A DNA stretch of 64,000 nucleotides from Ectopseudomonas oleovorans (GCF_003052605.1 NZ_QASO01000112.1:29105-93104); one strand, 5' to 3'. Shown: positions 34,350 through 44,117, numbered from the stretch's first letter. The notes: generated by a model not told the origin, from the sequence alone. Numbers and translations are program-made.

Positions 34350-34679
34350 ATGAGCCAGGGTGTCGAATTCAATCGCTTGATGCTGGAAATGCGTTCCATG
34401 CAGGCTGAGGCCATGGCGCGTCAGAAGCCTGCTGCGAGCGAGCCAGTGCAAGGGGCGCCGAGTTTCTCGGAAATGCTCGGCCAGGCGGTGAATAAGGTCA
34501 ACGAGACCCAGCAGGCTTCCAATAAACTGGCGACCGCATTCGAGATGGGGCAGAGCGGGGTCGATCTGACCGATGTGATGATCGCCTCGCAGAAAGCCAG
34601 CGTATCCTTCCAGGCCATGACCCAGGTGCGTAACAAGCTGGTCCAGGCTTATCAAGACATCATGCAGATGCCGGTCTGA
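34350..34679 (+). CDS. fliE: Flagellar hook-basal body complex protein FliE
   Basis: The 109-residue protein is the adaptor between the MS ring and the rod. The C-terminal half carries the FliE signature: [20 protein letters not shown], then [20 protein letters not shown] and [19 protein letters not shown] 34350 follows GAGGAA at 8 bp; the open frame extends upstream across the sigma-54 promoter and is not used. It is the first gene of fliEFGHIJ, 10 bp before fliF. Confidence 0.96.
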   Translation: MSQGVEFNRLMLEMRSMQAEAMARQKPAASEPVQGAPSFSEMLGQAVNKVNETQQASNKLATAFEMGQSGVDLTDVMIASQKASVSFQAMTQVRNKLVQAYQDIMQMPV

Positions 34680-34689
34680 GGATTGATTC

Positions 34690-36474
34690 ATGGCTGAAGC
34701 AGCAGTAGCAAACGTACCGGCCAAGGCCGATGCAGGTGAGCCCAAGAAGCCTCTGCTCGGTTTGAGCTTTCTGGAAAATCTTGCCGAAATGTCGGTGCTG
34801 CGCCAGCTCGGTCTGCTGGTCGGCCTGGCAGCCAGCGTGGCCATCGGTTTTGCCGTGGTGCTGTGGTCGCAGCAGCCGGATTACCGCCCGCTGTACGGTA
34901 GCCTCAACGGTATGGATGCCTCTCAGGTGGTCGAAACCCTGACCGCTTCCGGTATCGACTACACCATCGAACCCAACTCCGGCGCCCTGTTGGTCAAGGC
35001 TGACGATCTGGCGCGTGCGCGCATGCGCCTCGCTGCTGCTGGCGTGGCGCCCACCGACAACAGCGTCGGCTTCGAAATTCTCGACCGTGAGCAGAGCCTG
35101 GGCACCAGTCAGTTCATGGAGGCGACCCGCTATCGCCGCGGTCTCGAGGGCGAGCTGGCACGTACGGTGGCCAGCCTCAACAACGTCAAGGCGGCGCGTG
35201 TACACCTGGCCATGCCCAAAGCGTCGGTGTTCGTGCGTGACGAACGCAAGCCGTCTGCCTCGGTGCTGGTCGAACTCTACCCGGGGCGCGCATTGGAGCC
35301 CAGCCAGGTCATGGCCATCGTCAATCTGGTGGCGACCAGCGTGCCCGAGCTGGACAAGGCTCAGGTCACGGTGGTCGACCAGAAGGGCAACCTGCTCTCC
35401 GACCAGCAGGAGCTGTCCGAGCTGAGCATGGCCGGCAAGCAGTTCGACTACACCCGCCGTATGGAAACGCTGTTCACCCAGCGTGTGCACAACATTCTGC
35501 AGCCGGTGCTGGGCACTGGTCGCTACAAGGCGGAAGTGTCGGCTGATGTGGATTTCAGCTCGGTTGAGTCCACTTCCGAAATGTTCAATCCGGATCAGCC
35601 CGCGCTGCGCAGTGAGCAACAGGTCAACGAGCAGCGTCAGAGCAGTCTGCCGCCGCAAGGCGTGCCGGGCGCGCTGTCCAATCAACCGCCGGGCCCGGCT
35701 GCCGCTCCGCAGCAGGCTGCAGGCGCTGCCGCTCCGGCCGGTCCGATAGCGGCTGGTCAGCCGCTGGTCGATGCCAACGGTCAGCAGATCATGGACCCGG
35801 TAACCGGCCAGCCGATGCTGGCGCCGTACCCGGCAGACAAGCGTGAGCAGTCGACCCGCAACTTCGAGCTGGATCGTTCCATCAGCTACACCCGTCAGCA
35901 GCAGGGACGCCTGCGTCGCCTGTCGGTAGCGGTGGTGGTGGATGACCAGTTACGTGTCGACCCGGCTACTGGCGAAAGCAGCCGGGTGCCGTGGACGACC
36001 GATGACCTGGCGCGCTTTACCCGTCTGGTGCAGGACTCGGTGGGCTTCGATGCCAGTCGCGGCGATAGCGTCAGCGTGATCAACACGGCGTTCACCGCGT
36101 CGATGGGCGAAGAAATTCCGGATATTCCGTTCTACACCCAGCCCTGGTTCTGGGACATCGTCAAGCAGGTGCTTGGCGTCCTGTTCATCCTGGTGTTGGT
36201 GTTCGGCGTGTTGCGTCCGGTGCTCAACAACATCACCGGCGGTGGCAGGGGCAAGGAGCTGGCAGGCTCCGGTGATGTGGAGCTTGGCTCGATGGCAGGT
36301 CTGGATGGCGAGCTGTCCGATGACCGTGTCAGCCTTGGCGGCCCGCAGAGCATCATGTTGCCTAGGCCTAGTGAGGGGTATGATGCGCAACTGAACGCTA
36401 TCAAGAGCCTAGTGGCGGAAGACCCTGGCCGCGTCGCGCAGGTCGTGAAAGAGTGGATCAACGCCGATGAGTGA
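34690..36474 (+). CDS. fliF: Flagellar MS-ring protein FliF
   Basis: The 594-residue inner-membrane protein forms the MS ring. It has an N-terminal TM segment (LGLLVGLAASVAIGFAVVLW, about 39-58) and the ring-building motifs YRPLYGSLNGMDASQVVETL and RVHLAMPKASVFVRDERKPS. A long Pro/Ala/Gln-rich periplasmic loop follows, then a second TM (VLGVLFILVLVFGVLRPVLN, about 494-513) and a cytoplasmic tail that binds FliG. It starts 10 bp after fliE and overlaps fliG by 8 bp. Confidence 0.98.
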   Translation: MAEAAVANVPAKADAGEPKKPLLGLSFLENLAEMSVLRQLGLLVGLAASVAIGFAVVLWSQQPDYRPLYGSLNGMDASQVVETLTASGIDYTIEPNSGALLVKADDLARARMRLAAAGVAPTDNSVGFEILDREQSLGTSQFMEATRYRRGLEGELARTVASLNNVKAARVHLAMPKASVFVRDERKPSASVLVELYPGRALEPSQVMAIVNLVATSVPELDKAQVTVVDQKGNLLSDQQELSELSMAGKQFDYTRRMETLFTQRVHNILQPVLGTGRYKAEVSADVDFSSVESTSEMFNPDQPALRSEQQVNEQRQSSLPPQGVPGALSNQPPGPAAAPQQAAGAAAPAGPIAAGQPLVDANGQQIMDPVTGQPMLAPYPADKREQSTRNFELDRSISYTRQQQGRLRRLSVAVVVDDQLRVDPATGESSRVPWTTDDLARFTRLVQDSVGFDASRGDSVSVINTAFTASMGEEIPDIPFYTQPWFWDIVKQVLGVLFILVLVFGVLRPVLNNITGGGRGKELAGSGDVELGSMAGLDGELSDDRVSLGGPQSIMLPRPSEGYDAQLNAIKSLVAEDPGRVAQVVKEWINADE

Positions 36475-37483
36475 CAATCGCACTGCTACCAAGCTGAACA
36501 AGGTCGACAAGGCTGCGATTCTGCTGCTTTCGCTGGGTGAGACCGATGCCGCACAGGTGTTGCGTCACCTCGGGCCGAAGGAAGTGCAGCGCGTCGGTGT
36601 GGCCATGGCTGGCATGCGCAACATTCATCGCGAGCAGGTCGAGCAGGTGATGGCCGAGTTCGTCGAGATCGTCGGCGACCAGACCAGCCTCGGTGTCGGC
36701 TCCGATGCCTACATCCGCAAGATGCTCACCTCTGCGTTGGGTGAGGACAAGGCCGGTAATCTGATCGACCGCATCCTGCTGGGCGGCAGCACCAGTGGTC
36801 TGGACAGCCTGAAGTGGATGGAGCCGCGTGCCGTTGCCGATGTGATTCGCTACGAGCACCCGCAGATTCAGGCCATCGTCGTCGCCTACCTCGACCCGGA
36901 CCAGGCGGCCGAGGTGCTCAGTCACTTCGATCACAAGGTACGCCTGGACATCGTTCTGCGGGTGTCGTCGCTGAACACCGTGCAGCCGGCCGCGCTGAAG
37001 GAGCTCAACCAGATTCTCGAGAAACAATTCTCCGGCAGCGCCAATGCCACGCGCGCCGCCATGGGCGGCGTCAAGCGTGCGGCGGACATCATGAACTTCC
37101 TCGACAGCTCGGTGGAAGGTCAGCTGATGGACTCCATCCGCGAAGTGGACGAAGACCTGTCGACACAGATCGAAGACCTCATGTTCGTCTTCGACAACCT
37201 GGCCGATGTCGACGACCGTGGCATCCAGGCGCTGATGCGCGAAGTCTCGTCCGAGGTGCTGGTACTGGCGCTCAAGGGGGCCGACGACGCGATCAAGGAC
37301 AAGGTCTTCAAGAACATGTCCAAACGTGCAGCCGAGCTGCTGCGCGACGATCTGGAGGCCAAGGGGCCGGTGCGCGTCAGCGATGTCGAAGGGGCGCAGA
37401 AGGAAATTCTCACCATTGCCCGGCGCATGGCCGAAGCCGGAGAGATCGTGCTTGGCGGCAAGGGTGGTGAGGAGATGGTTTAA
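36467..37483 (+). CDS. fliG: Flagellar motor switch protein FliG
   Basis: The 338-residue C-ring protein contacts FliF at its N-terminus and the stator at its C-terminus. It shows the FliG patterns LNKVDKAAILLLSLGETDAA, the central HPQ(I)QAIVVAYLDP region with EHPQIQ, and the C-terminal torque helix with VLVLALKGADDAIKDKVFKN and MSKRAAELLRDDLEAKGPVR. The charged residues Lys/Arg and Asp/Glu in these last two segments interact with MotC-type stators. It overlaps fliF by 8 bp and fliH follows after 3 bp. Confidence 0.98.
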   Translation: MSDNRTATKLNKVDKAAILLLSLGETDAAQVLRHLGPKEVQRVGVAMAGMRNIHREQVEQVMAEFVEIVGDQTSLGVGSDAYIRKMLTSALGEDKAGNLIDRILLGGSTSGLDSLKWMEPRAVADVIRYEHPQIQAIVVAYLDPDQAAEVLSHFDHKVRLDIVLRVSSLNTVQPAALKELNQILEKQFSGSANATRAAMGGVKRAADIMNFLDSSVEGQLMDSIREVDEDLSTQIEDLMFVFDNLADVDDRGIQALMREVSSEVLVLALKGADDAIKDKVFKNMSKRAAELLRDDLEAKGPVRVSDVEGAQKEILTIARRMAEAGEIVLGGKGGEEMV

Positions 37484-37486
37484 GCC

Positions 37487-38287
37487 ATGGCTGCCAAGGA
37501 GCCTGAGAGCGAGCTGATTCGCGCCAAGGATCTCGGCACGTTCGACCGCTGGGCGTTGCCCAGCTTCGATGCGCCGGGAGAAGAACCGGAAGAAGCCGAA
37601 GCTGCTGCTGATGAACAGGTGCAGCCTTCGGCCGAGGTCGAGGCGCAGGACACAGCGCAGGTTGAAGAGGTCGCACTCGAAGATGTCAAACCGCTGACGC
37701 TCGATGAACTCGAAGCCATCCGCCAGGATGCCTACAACGAAGGCTTCGCCACCGGCGAGAAGGACGGCTTTCATGCCGGCCAGATCAAGGCCAAGCAGGA
37801 GGCCGACGCGGCCTTGGCGCTGAAGGTCGGCAGCCTGGAAAAGCTCATGACGCAGTTGCTCGATCCGATTGCCGAGCAGGACCAGCAGATGGAAGTGGCC
37901 ATGGTGCGTCTGGTCAGTCATATGGTACGCGAGGTGATCCAGCGCGAACTGAGCACCGACTCCAGTCAGATTCGCCAGGTGTTGCGCGAAGCGCTCAAGC
38001 TGCTGCCGATGGGGGCGGGCAACGTGCGCATTCAGGTCAACCCCCAGGACTTCGAGGCGATCAAGGCACTGCGCGAGCGTCATGAGGAAAACTGGCGCAT
38101 CCTCGAGGACGACAGCCTGCTGCCAGGTGGTTGCCGTATCGAGTCGGAGCACAGCCAGATCGACGCCAGCGTCGAGACGCGCATGGCGCAGGCACTCAAG
38201 CAATTGTTCGAGCAGCAGCGCGCGCAGAGCACTCAGCCGCCGGAAGCGGACATCAATCTGGATCTGGACCGCGACGATGCGCGTTGA
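37487..38287 (+). CDS. fliH: Flagellar export apparatus stator FliH
   Basis: The 266-residue cytoplasmic protein binds and restrains the FliI ATPase. It has an acidic, Glu/Ala-rich N-terminal third and a coiled coil with [20 protein letters not shown] containing GxxxG-type spacing. The FliH/HrpE C-terminal domain follows, with LRILED-like [20 protein letters not shown]. It lies between fliG and fliI and overlaps the start of fliI by 11 bp, which implies coupled translation. Confidence 0.95.
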   Translation: MAAKEPESELIRAKDLGTFDRWALPSFDAPGEEPEEAEAAADEQVQPSAEVEAQDTAQVEEVALEDVKPLTLDELEAIRQDAYNEGFATGEKDGFHAGQIKAKQEADAALALKVGSLEKLMTQLLDPIAEQDQQMEVAMVRLVSHMVREVIQRELSTDSSQIRQVLREALKLLPMGAGNVRIQVNPQDFEAIKALRERHEENWRILEDDSLLPGGCRIESEHSQIDASVETRMAQALKQLFEQQRAQSTQPPEADINLDLDRDDAR

Positions 38288-39623
38288 TCGCGTGAGCTTC
38301 GCCCGGCGCCTGGAGGGCTACAGCGATGCGATCAGCCTGCCCAGCCAGCCCATACTCGAAGGCCGCCTGCTACGTATGGTCGGCCTTACCCTGGAGGCCG
38401 AAGGGCTGCGCGCGGCCATAGGCAGCCGCTGCCTGGTCATCAACGAAGACAGCTACCATCCGGTTCAGGTCGAGGCCGAGGTGATGGGCTTCTCCGGGGG
38501 CAAGATCTACCTGATGCCGGCGGGCAGTCTGGCGGGTATTGCGCCTGGCGCGCGCGTGGTGCCGTTGCCCGATGCCGGGCGCCTGCCCATGGGCATGTCC
38601 ATGCTTGGCCGAGTGCTCGACGGCACCGGTCGCGCCCTGGATGGCAAGGGCGGGATGAAGGCCGAGGACTGGGTGCCGGTGGATGGCCCGACCATCAACC
38701 CGCTCAACCGCGACCCCATCAGCCAGCCATTGGACGTCGGCATTCGCTCGATCAATGGTTTGCTCACCGTTGGCCGCGGTCAGCGTCTGGGCTTGTTCGC
38801 CGGTACCGGCGTGGGCAAGTCGGTGCTGCTGGGCATGATGACGCGTTTTACCGAGGCCGAGATCATCGTGGTCGGATTGATCGGCGAGCGTGGGCGTGAG
38901 GTCAAGGAGTTCATCGACGAGATTCTCGGCGAAGAAGGTCTCAAGCGTTCCGTGGTCGTGGCTTCGCCGGCCGACGAAGCGCCGCTGATGCGTTTGCGTG
39001 CGGCGCAGTACTGCACGCGCATCGCCGAGTACTTCCGTGACAAGGGCAAGAACGTTCTGCTGCTGATGGATTCGCTGACCCGCTATGCCCAGGCCCAGCG
39101 TGAAATCGCTCTGGCTATCGGTGAGCCACCAGCGACCAAGGGCTATCCGCCATCGGTGTTCGCCAAGTTGCCCAAGCTGGTCGAGCGTGCCGGCAATGCC
39201 GAAGCCGGCGGCGGTTCGATCACCGCGTTCTACACCGTGCTGAGTGAGGGCGATGACCAGCAGGACCCCATCGCCGATGCCGCGCGTGGCGTGCTCGACG
39301 GGCACTTTGTTTTGTCACGCCGTCTGGCAGAGGAGGGGCACTATCCCGCGATCGATATCGAATCCTCGATCAGTCGGGTCATGCCGCAAGTGGTGCCGCC
39401 CGAGCAGCTCAAGCAGGCGCAGCGATTCAAACAGTTGTGGTCGCGCTATCAACAGAGTCGCGATCTGATCAGTGTCGGTGCCTATGTTCCGGGCGGCGAC
39501 GCGGATACCGATCAGGCCATCGCCCGCCAGCCGGTCATGGCTCAGTACCTGCGTCAGGGGTTGGATGAAAGTGTGGGCATGCCGCAGAGCCGTGAGCAAC
39601 TGGCTGCCGTGCTGGGGCAATGA
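38277..39623 (+). CDS. fliI: Flagellum-specific ATPase FliI
   Basis: The 448-residue F1-beta-like ATPase energises and orders flagellar export. It has Walker [14 protein letters not shown] (about 178-190), the signature [20 protein letters not shown] and Walker [21 protein letters not shown]. The type III ATPase motif [20 protein letters not shown] is also present. ATG 38277 lies inside the fliH end (ATGCGCGTTGA) and gives [15 protein letters not shown]. The upstream open frame to 38082 is the overlapping fliH and is excluded. fliJ follows after 46 bp. Confidence 0.98.
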   Translation: MRVDRVSFARRLEGYSDAISLPSQPILEGRLLRMVGLTLEAEGLRAAIGSRCLVINEDSYHPVQVEAEVMGFSGGKIYLMPAGSLAGIAPGARVVPLPDAGRLPMGMSMLGRVLDGTGRALDGKGGMKAEDWVPVDGPTINPLNRDPISQPLDVGIRSINGLLTVGRGQRLGLFAGTGVGKSVLLGMMTRFTEAEIIVVGLIGERGREVKEFIDEILGEEGLKRSVVVASPADEAPLMRLRAAQYCTRIAEYFRDKGKNVLLLMDSLTRYAQAQREIALAIGEPPATKGYPPSVFAKLPKLVERAGNAEAGGGSITAFYTVLSEGDDQQDPIADAARGVLDGHFVLSRRLAEEGHYPAIDIESSISRVMPQVVPPEQLKQAQRFKQLWSRYQQSRDLISVGAYVPGGDADTDQAIARQPVMAQYLRQGLDESVGMPQSREQLAAVLGQ

Positions 39624-39669
39624 TGGCGTTGATCAGGATATTTCTCGTCATCGCTGAGGTCGTGCATCG

Positions 39670-40119
39670 ATGAGTCTCAGTCGCGCAAAGCGTCTGCAGC
39701 CGGTCGTCGAGATGGCAGAAAAGGCCGAGCGCGAGGCCGCGCGCCAGCTCGGGCATTGCCAGGGACTGGTTGGCCAGGCCGAAGCCAAGCTGGGTGAGCT
39801 GGAGCGTTTCCGTGGCGACTACCAGCAGCAGTGGATCAGCGAGGGCAGCAAGGGCGTTTCCGGCCAGTGGCTGATGAACTACCAGCGCTTTCTGTCGCAG
39901 CTGGAGACGGCGGTCGGCCAACAGCAGCAAAGTCTGGAGTGGCATCGCGCCAATCTGGAAAAGGTGCGCGCTGTTTGGCAGCAACGCTATGCGCGTCTCG
40001 AGGGGCTGCGCAAACTGGTCCAGCGCTACATTGACGAAGCCCGATTGGCCGAGGACAAGCGCGAACAGAAACTGCTCGACGAGCTGGCGCAACGCCTGAT
40101 CGACCGTGGTGAACCCTGA
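39670..40119 (+). CDS. fliJ: Flagellar export protein FliJ
   Basis: The 149-residue protein is predicted to be a long antiparallel coiled coil, rich in Glu/Gln/Arg/Leu, typical of FliJ. It contains LQPVVEMAEKAEREAARQLG and the C-terminal DKREQKLLDELAQRL. FliJ forms the central stalk of the FliI ring and shuttles free chaperones. It follows fliI after 46 bp, with GAGGT about 10 bp before ATG 39670. It ends the core fliEFGHIJ set; the hsbA-like gene starts 85 bp later. Confidence 0.94.
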   Translation: MSLSRAKRLQPVVEMAEKAEREAARQLGHCQGLVGQAEAKLGELERFRGDYQQQWISEGSKGVSGQWLMNYQRFLSQLETAVGQQQQSLEWHRANLEKVRAVWQQRYARLEGLRKLVQRYIDEARLAEDKREQKLLDELAQRLIDRGEP

Positions 40120-40204
40120 ATAGAGGTTGTTTCGTCGCCGACCAGATGCTACACCTTCAAACGTGAATTGCCCTATCTGGCAAAGTCTCGACAAAGGAGT
40201 AGAC

Positions 40205-40510
40205 ATGGCCATTACCTCGCAGCCCTCGGCCGACGGGCAAGAGCTGACCATTGTGATTCGAGGACGCTTCGACTTCGCCTCCCACCAGGAATTTCGTGAC
40301 GCCTACGAGCGTGTCAACCTGACGCCCAAGCGTTATCAGGTCGACCTGCGCGACACCAGCTATCTGGATAGTTCGGCGCTGGGCATGCTGCTGTTGTTGC
40401 GTGACCATGCTGGCGGCGATTCGGCGCAGATCAGCCTGCTCAACTGCAGCAGTGACGTGCGCAAGATCCTCGCCATCTCCAACTTCGAGCAGTTGTTCAA
40501 GATCAGCTGA
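40205..40510 (+). CDS. hsbA: STAS-domain anti-anti-sigma factor (HsbA-like)
   Basis: The 101-residue protein is a single STAS domain: QELTIVIRGRFDFASHQEF, then the phosphorylatable serine motif LRDTSYLDSSALGMLLLLRD, and NCSSDVRKILAISNFEQLF. In P. aeruginosa HsbA is the substrate of HsbR and binds FlgM and a diguanylate cyclase, linking the Gac network to motility. Its immediate neighbours here are an HsbR-like and an HptB-like gene, which supports orthology. ATG 40205 has AAAGGAG 7 bp upstream. hsbR starts 2 bp after its stop. Confidence 0.88.
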   Translation: MAITSQPSADGQELTIVIRGRFDFASHQEFRDAYERVNLTPKRYQVDLRDTSYLDSSALGMLLLLRDHAGGDSAQISLLNCSSDVRKILAISNFEQLFKIS

Positions 40511-40512
40511 GC

Positions 40513-42201
40513 ATGCCTGAGCGACTTGCCATTCTGATCGCCGAGGACAACGCGGCCGACCGCATGCTGTTGTCCACCATCGTCAGTCGTCAGGGCCACC
40601 GCGTATTGACCGCCAGCAATGGCCTGGAGGCGGTCGCCCTGTTCGAGCAGGAGCGTCCGCACCTGGTGCTGATGGATGCGCTGATGCCGGTGATGGATGG
40701 TTTTGAGGCGGCGCGGCGGATCAAGGATCAGGCCGGCGAGGCGCTGGTGCCGATCATCTTCCTCACGTCGTTGACCGAGGGCGAAGCGCTGGTGCGTTGT
40801 CTCGAGGCCGGCGGCGACGACTTTCTCGCCAAGCCCTATAACCGGGTGATACTCGAGGCCAAGATCGGGGCGATGGATCGTCTGCGCCGTCTGCACGACA
40901 CGGTATTGCAACAGCGCGACCTGATCGCCCAGCACAACGAGCATCTGCTGCACGAGCAACGTGTGGCCAAGGCGGTATTCGACAAGGTGGCGCATTCCGG
41001 CTGCCTGGATGCGCCAAACATCCGTTACATGCAGTCGCCCTACGCGCTGTTCAACGGTGATTTGCTGCTGGCGGCGTACAAACCGTCTGGCGGCATGCAC
41101 GTGATGCTGGGTGATTTCACCGGTCATGGTTTGCCGGCGGCTATTGGCGCGATGCCGCTGGCCGAGGTGTTCTACGGCATGACGGCCAAAGGTCATGCCC
41201 TTGCCGAGATCCTTCGCGAGATCAACGCCAAGCTCAAGCGCATCCTTCCGGTGGGCGTTTTCTGCTGCGCCACCGTGCTCAATATCAGCAGCAAGCGAGG
41301 CTTGCTCGAGGTGTGGAGTGGTGGGTTGCCAGATGGCTACCTGCTACATGGCGATGGTCGCCCGCGTCAGTCATTGGTGTCACGCCATCTGCCCCTGGGA
41401 ATCCTCGAACCAGCGGCGTTCAGTGATCGCTGTGAGGTCTATCCGCTGGCGCCGGGAGATCGTATTTTTCTGCTCAGTGATGGCGTGCTCGAGGCCAGTG
41501 ACCAGCAAGGGCAGCTATTCGGCGAGGCGCGCCTGCTCGAGCTTCTGGACGCCAATCGTCAACCGCAGGCATTGTTCGAGGAAATTCAGCTGGCGCTGGC
41601 GGCGTTCCGTGGCGAGCAGCAGGATGACGTCAGCATGGTTCAGGTCGGCTTGACCGAAGACGACGAGCATCCTCGCCCACTGGCCTTTGCCGACAGCGGT
41701 CAGAGCAGCGTGATGGACTGGTCGGCCAGTTTCGAGTTTCGTGCGCTGAGCCTGCGTCATTTCAACCCTTTGCCATTCTTGCTGCAGCTGCTGCTGGACG
41801 TGCGGGCGTTGCGGCCGCGTGGTGGCGAGCTGTATACCGTGCTCGCCGAGCTCTATTCCAATGCTCTGGAGCATGGGGTAATGGGGCTGGACTCCTCGCT
41901 CAAGCAGGATGCCAGTGGCTTTGCCGAGTATTATCGGGAGCGACGTCTGCGTCTGGCGTCCTTGCAGGATGGCTATGTACGATTTCATTTGCAGATGCTG
42001 CCGGAAGAAGGGGGAGGGCGACTGATCGTCCGGGTCGAGGACAGTGGTCCCGGATTCGATCCGGTCACCGTCATGGCGCTTGGTGACGAAGCCCTGTGTG
42101 GTCGCGGTCTTGCCCTGGTTCGTCAGCTCAGCGACGGTTTCCAGATTGCCCCGGTTGGCCAGGGAGTCAGCGTGGAGTTTTGCTGGTCCTCTGAGGCATA
42201 A
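40513..42201 (+). CDS. hsbR: Response regulator with PP2C phosphatase and kinase domains (HsbR-like)
   Basis: The 562-residue protein has three parts. The receiver (1-120) has ILIAEDNAADRML and phospho-acceptor Asp in LVLMDALMPVMDG. A SpoIIE/PP2C phosphatase domain (about 165-385) has the metal motif HVMLGDFTGHGLPAAIGAMP and RIFLLSDGVLEASD. A C-terminal HATPase/anti-sigma-kinase domain (about 420-560) has the N box VLAELYSNALEHGVMG and RVEDSGPGFD. HsbR switches between dephosphorylating and phosphorylating HsbA according to phosphotransfer from HptB. The neighbours at both ends fit this pathway. Upstream and downstream gaps are 2 and 29 bp. Confidence 0.9.
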   Translation: MPERLAILIAEDNAADRMLLSTIVSRQGHRVLTASNGLEAVALFEQERPHLVLMDALMPVMDGFEAARRIKDQAGEALVPIIFLTSLTEGEALVRCLEAGGDDFLAKPYNRVILEAKIGAMDRLRRLHDTVLQQRDLIAQHNEHLLHEQRVAKAVFDKVAHSGCLDAPNIRYMQSPYALFNGDLLLAAYKPSGGMHVMLGDFTGHGLPAAIGAMPLAEVFYGMTAKGHALAEILREINAKLKRILPVGVFCCATVLNISSKRGLLEVWSGGLPDGYLLHGDGRPRQSLVSRHLPLGILEPAAFSDRCEVYPLAPGDRIFLLSDGVLEASDQQGQLFGEARLLELLDANRQPQALFEEIQLALAAFRGEQQDDVSMVQVGLTEDDEHPRPLAFADSGQSSVMDWSASFEFRALSLRHFNPLPFLLQLLLDVRALRPRGGELYTVLAELYSNALEHGVMGLDSSLKQDASGFAEYYRERRLRLASLQDGYVRFHLQMLPEEGGGRLIVRVEDSGPGFDPVTVMALGDEALCGRGLALVRQLSDGFQIAPVGQGVSVEFCWSSEA

Positions 42202-42230
42202 TGCGACGCTGTTGTTCAGGGAGTGACCCG

Positions 42231-42584
42231 GTGTCCGATATCCATCTCGACGAAGCCGTCCTGGCGGCCCTGCAGGACGTCATGGAGGACGAATACCCGA
42301 TTCTGCTCGATACCTTCGTGGCCGATTCCGAGGAGCGTCTGCGTCTGCTGCATGTGGCTGCGACCGAGGGTGATGCGCAGGGCCTGCGCCTGGCTGCGCA
42401 CAGCTTCAAAGGTAGCTGCAGCAACATGGGAGCGGTGCTTCTGGCCAGCTTGTGCAAGGAGCTCGAGGACGCGGGGCGGCGCGAGGCCCTGGAGCCGGCT
42501 CCGGCCCTGATCGAGCAGATCGAGCGCGAGTTCGCCATCGTCCGCATCCTGTTCAAATCCGAGCGCCAGCGCTATCGCGTCTGA
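42231..42584 (+). CDS. hptB: Histidine phosphotransfer protein HptB
   Basis: The 117-residue Hpt protein carries the phosphorylatable histidine in RLAAHSFKGSCSNMGAVLLA (about residue 57) within a four-helix bundle. GTG 42231 is taken as start (SDIHLDEAVLAALQDVMEDE follows), with AGGGAG 8 bp upstream; the open frame reaches back to 42201, overlapping the hsbR end. In P. aeruginosa HptB relays phosphate from several hybrid kinases to HsbR, affecting swarming and biofilm. Here it closes the hsbA-hsbR-hptB set between fliJ and fliK. Confidence 0.88.
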   Translation: MSDIHLDEAVLAALQDVMEDEYPILLDTFVADSEERLRLLHVAATEGDAQGLRLAAHSFKGSCSNMGAVLLASLCKELEDAGRREALEPAPALIEQIEREFAIVRILFKSERQRYRV

Positions 42585-42599
42585 CGCCGTTTCACGAGT

Positions 42600-42615
42600 T
42601 GGCCCGCCCTTTGCT
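42600..42615 (+). promoter_or_regulatory. Sigma-54 promoter of fliK
   Basis: TGGCCC (42600-42605), 5 bp, TTGCT (42611-42615), with GG/GC 12 bp apart. It lies 36 bp before the fliK start. Confidence 0.8.
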
Positions 42616-42651
42616 CTGATCCTGTCACGACCTATCAGACGGAGAGCGTCC

Positions 42652-43878
42652 ATGTCCGCGTTGCCCGACCTACGCCTGCAGGCTACGCCTGAGGTGAAGA
42701 GCAAAGCGAAGCAGCCGGCCAAAGCGCCGGAACCCAGCAATAACGGTGCTTCCAGCTTTGCCGAGGTATATGCCAAGGAGCGTCAGGCCAAGCCTGGCGA
42801 GCGCGCTGGCAGTACCGACAAAACCAGCCAGGAACAAAAATCTGCGCCATCAGCAGGGGAGCCCGATGCCGCTTCAACTGCCGCCGAGCAGCCTGCGGTT
42901 GCCGCCCCCGGCAATTCCTTGCCGACGCAGGAGGGCACTGCAGAAGAGCTTGATCCGTTGCTGGCGATGGCGCTGGGCGGTATCCAGGCTCAGGTAGACG
43001 ACGCTCCGCTAACCGAGGAGTCGTCGGCGCTACCGGCGCTGGTGATTACCGGCGCAGGCAGCGATGCTGCTGAGATTGCCGAGCCGGTACTGGAAGAGGA
43101 GGTGCTCGACCCGTTGGCGCTGCTCAAACAGCCGGCGGAAGAGGCAATCAAGGCCCAGGCCCCGCAGGATGCCGCGATCAAGAGCGCGCGCGTGGCGACC
43201 AGCACGGACTTCGCCGCGGCCATGGCAGCCATGGGCAAAGGCGAGGAGTCAGGCGAGAGCACTGAAGAACCGACCCTGGACCTGCCACTTGAAAGTCTGC
43301 CCAGGGACGCCCTGGAGAGTCTCAAGGACAGCGCTCAGCCCACTCGACCCGATCAGTTCGTCAGCAAGCTCAATGCCCTGACCCAGGCGCTCAACCATCA
43401 GGTCGGCGCAGCTCAGCGCATGCCGCTGGTGCCGGGGCAGCCAGTGGCCATGCACCAGGCAGGCTGGAGCGAGGCGGTAGTGGATCGGGTCATGTGGCTG
43501 TCCAGTCAGAACCTCAAGTCGGCTGAGATTCAGCTGGACCCTGCCGATCTTGGGCGTCTCGAAGTGCGGGTGAATCTGTCTCAGGATCAGGCCCAGGTGA
43601 CGTTTGCCAGCCCCAATGCCGGGGTGCGTGATGCGCTGGAAGGTCAGATGCATCGCCTGCGTGAGCTGTTCGCGCAGCAAGGCATGAACCTGGCGGATGC
43701 CAACGTCTCCGATCAGTCGCTTAACCGTGGCTGGCAGGGGCAGGGCGAGGGCGGTCGCGGTGGGTCCGGCTCGCGGGATGATCTGCTGGCCAGTGACGAG
43801 TTGCAGCCTGGTGCCCATCAGGAAGTGCGCAGCGAGCGCTTGACCGCTGGCCGTGGGCTGGTCGACTACTACGCGTGA
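42652..43878 (+). CDS. fliK: Flagellar hook-length control protein FliK
   Basis: The 408-residue protein measures hook length and switches FlhB specificity. The N-terminal two thirds are Ala/Glu/Pro-rich and low complexity, as usual. The C-terminal domain carries the FliK signature: WSEAVVDRVMWLSSQNLKSA, EIQLDPADLGRLEVRVNLSQ, DQAQVTFASPNAGVRDALEG and LRELFAQQGMNLADANVSDQ. ATG 42652 follows GGAGAG. It has its own sigma-54 site and is followed by a strong terminator, so it is a monocistronic unit. Confidence 0.95.
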   Translation: MSALPDLRLQATPEVKSKAKQPAKAPEPSNNGASSFAEVYAKERQAKPGERAGSTDKTSQEQKSAPSAGEPDAASTAAEQPAVAAPGNSLPTQEGTAEELDPLLAMALGGIQAQVDDAPLTEESSALPALVITGAGSDAAEIAEPVLEEEVLDPLALLKQPAEEAIKAQAPQDAAIKSARVATSTDFAAAMAAMGKGEESGESTEEPTLDLPLESLPRDALESLKDSAQPTRPDQFVSKLNALTQALNHQVGAAQRMPLVPGQPVAMHQAGWSEAVVDRVMWLSSQNLKSAEIQLDPADLGRLEVRVNLSQDQAQVTFASPNAGVRDALEGQMHRLRELFAQQGMNLADANVSDQSLNRGWQGQGEGGRGGSGSRDDLLASDELQPGAHQEVRSERLTAGRGLVDYYA

Positions 43879-43941
43879 GTGGCGGTTAAGCCTGTATCGA
43901 CACTGGGCAATGGCCGACGATCGGTGTTCCTCCGCTAGACT

Positions 43942-43986
43942 TGCATTCGCCCGGGTTGCCGAAAGGTGCTCGGGCGAATGCATTTT
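43942..43986 (+). terminator. Strong rho-independent terminator after fliK
   Basis: TGCATTCGCCCG (43942-43953) pairs with CGGGCGAATGCA (43971-43982) and is followed by TTTT. It separates fliK from the fliL operon. Confidence 0.92.
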
Positions 43987-44052
43987 GGGTGACAGCAGGC
44001 AGCTGGAGCTGTTAAATCCGCGGCCCGGAGTTAGACAAGCCTGCTCATATGC

Positions 44053-44068
44053 TGGCATAACACTTGCT
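44053..44068 (+). promoter_or_regulatory. Sigma-54 promoter of fliLMNOPQR-flhB
   Basis: TGGCAT (44053-44058), 5 bp, TTGCT (44064-44068), one base from consensus, 49 bp before the fliL start. Confidence 0.9.
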
Positions 44069-44117
44069 CCTAACCCTTTGAATGCGGAATGAACTCCGAT
44101 AGTGACGGATTATTGGC

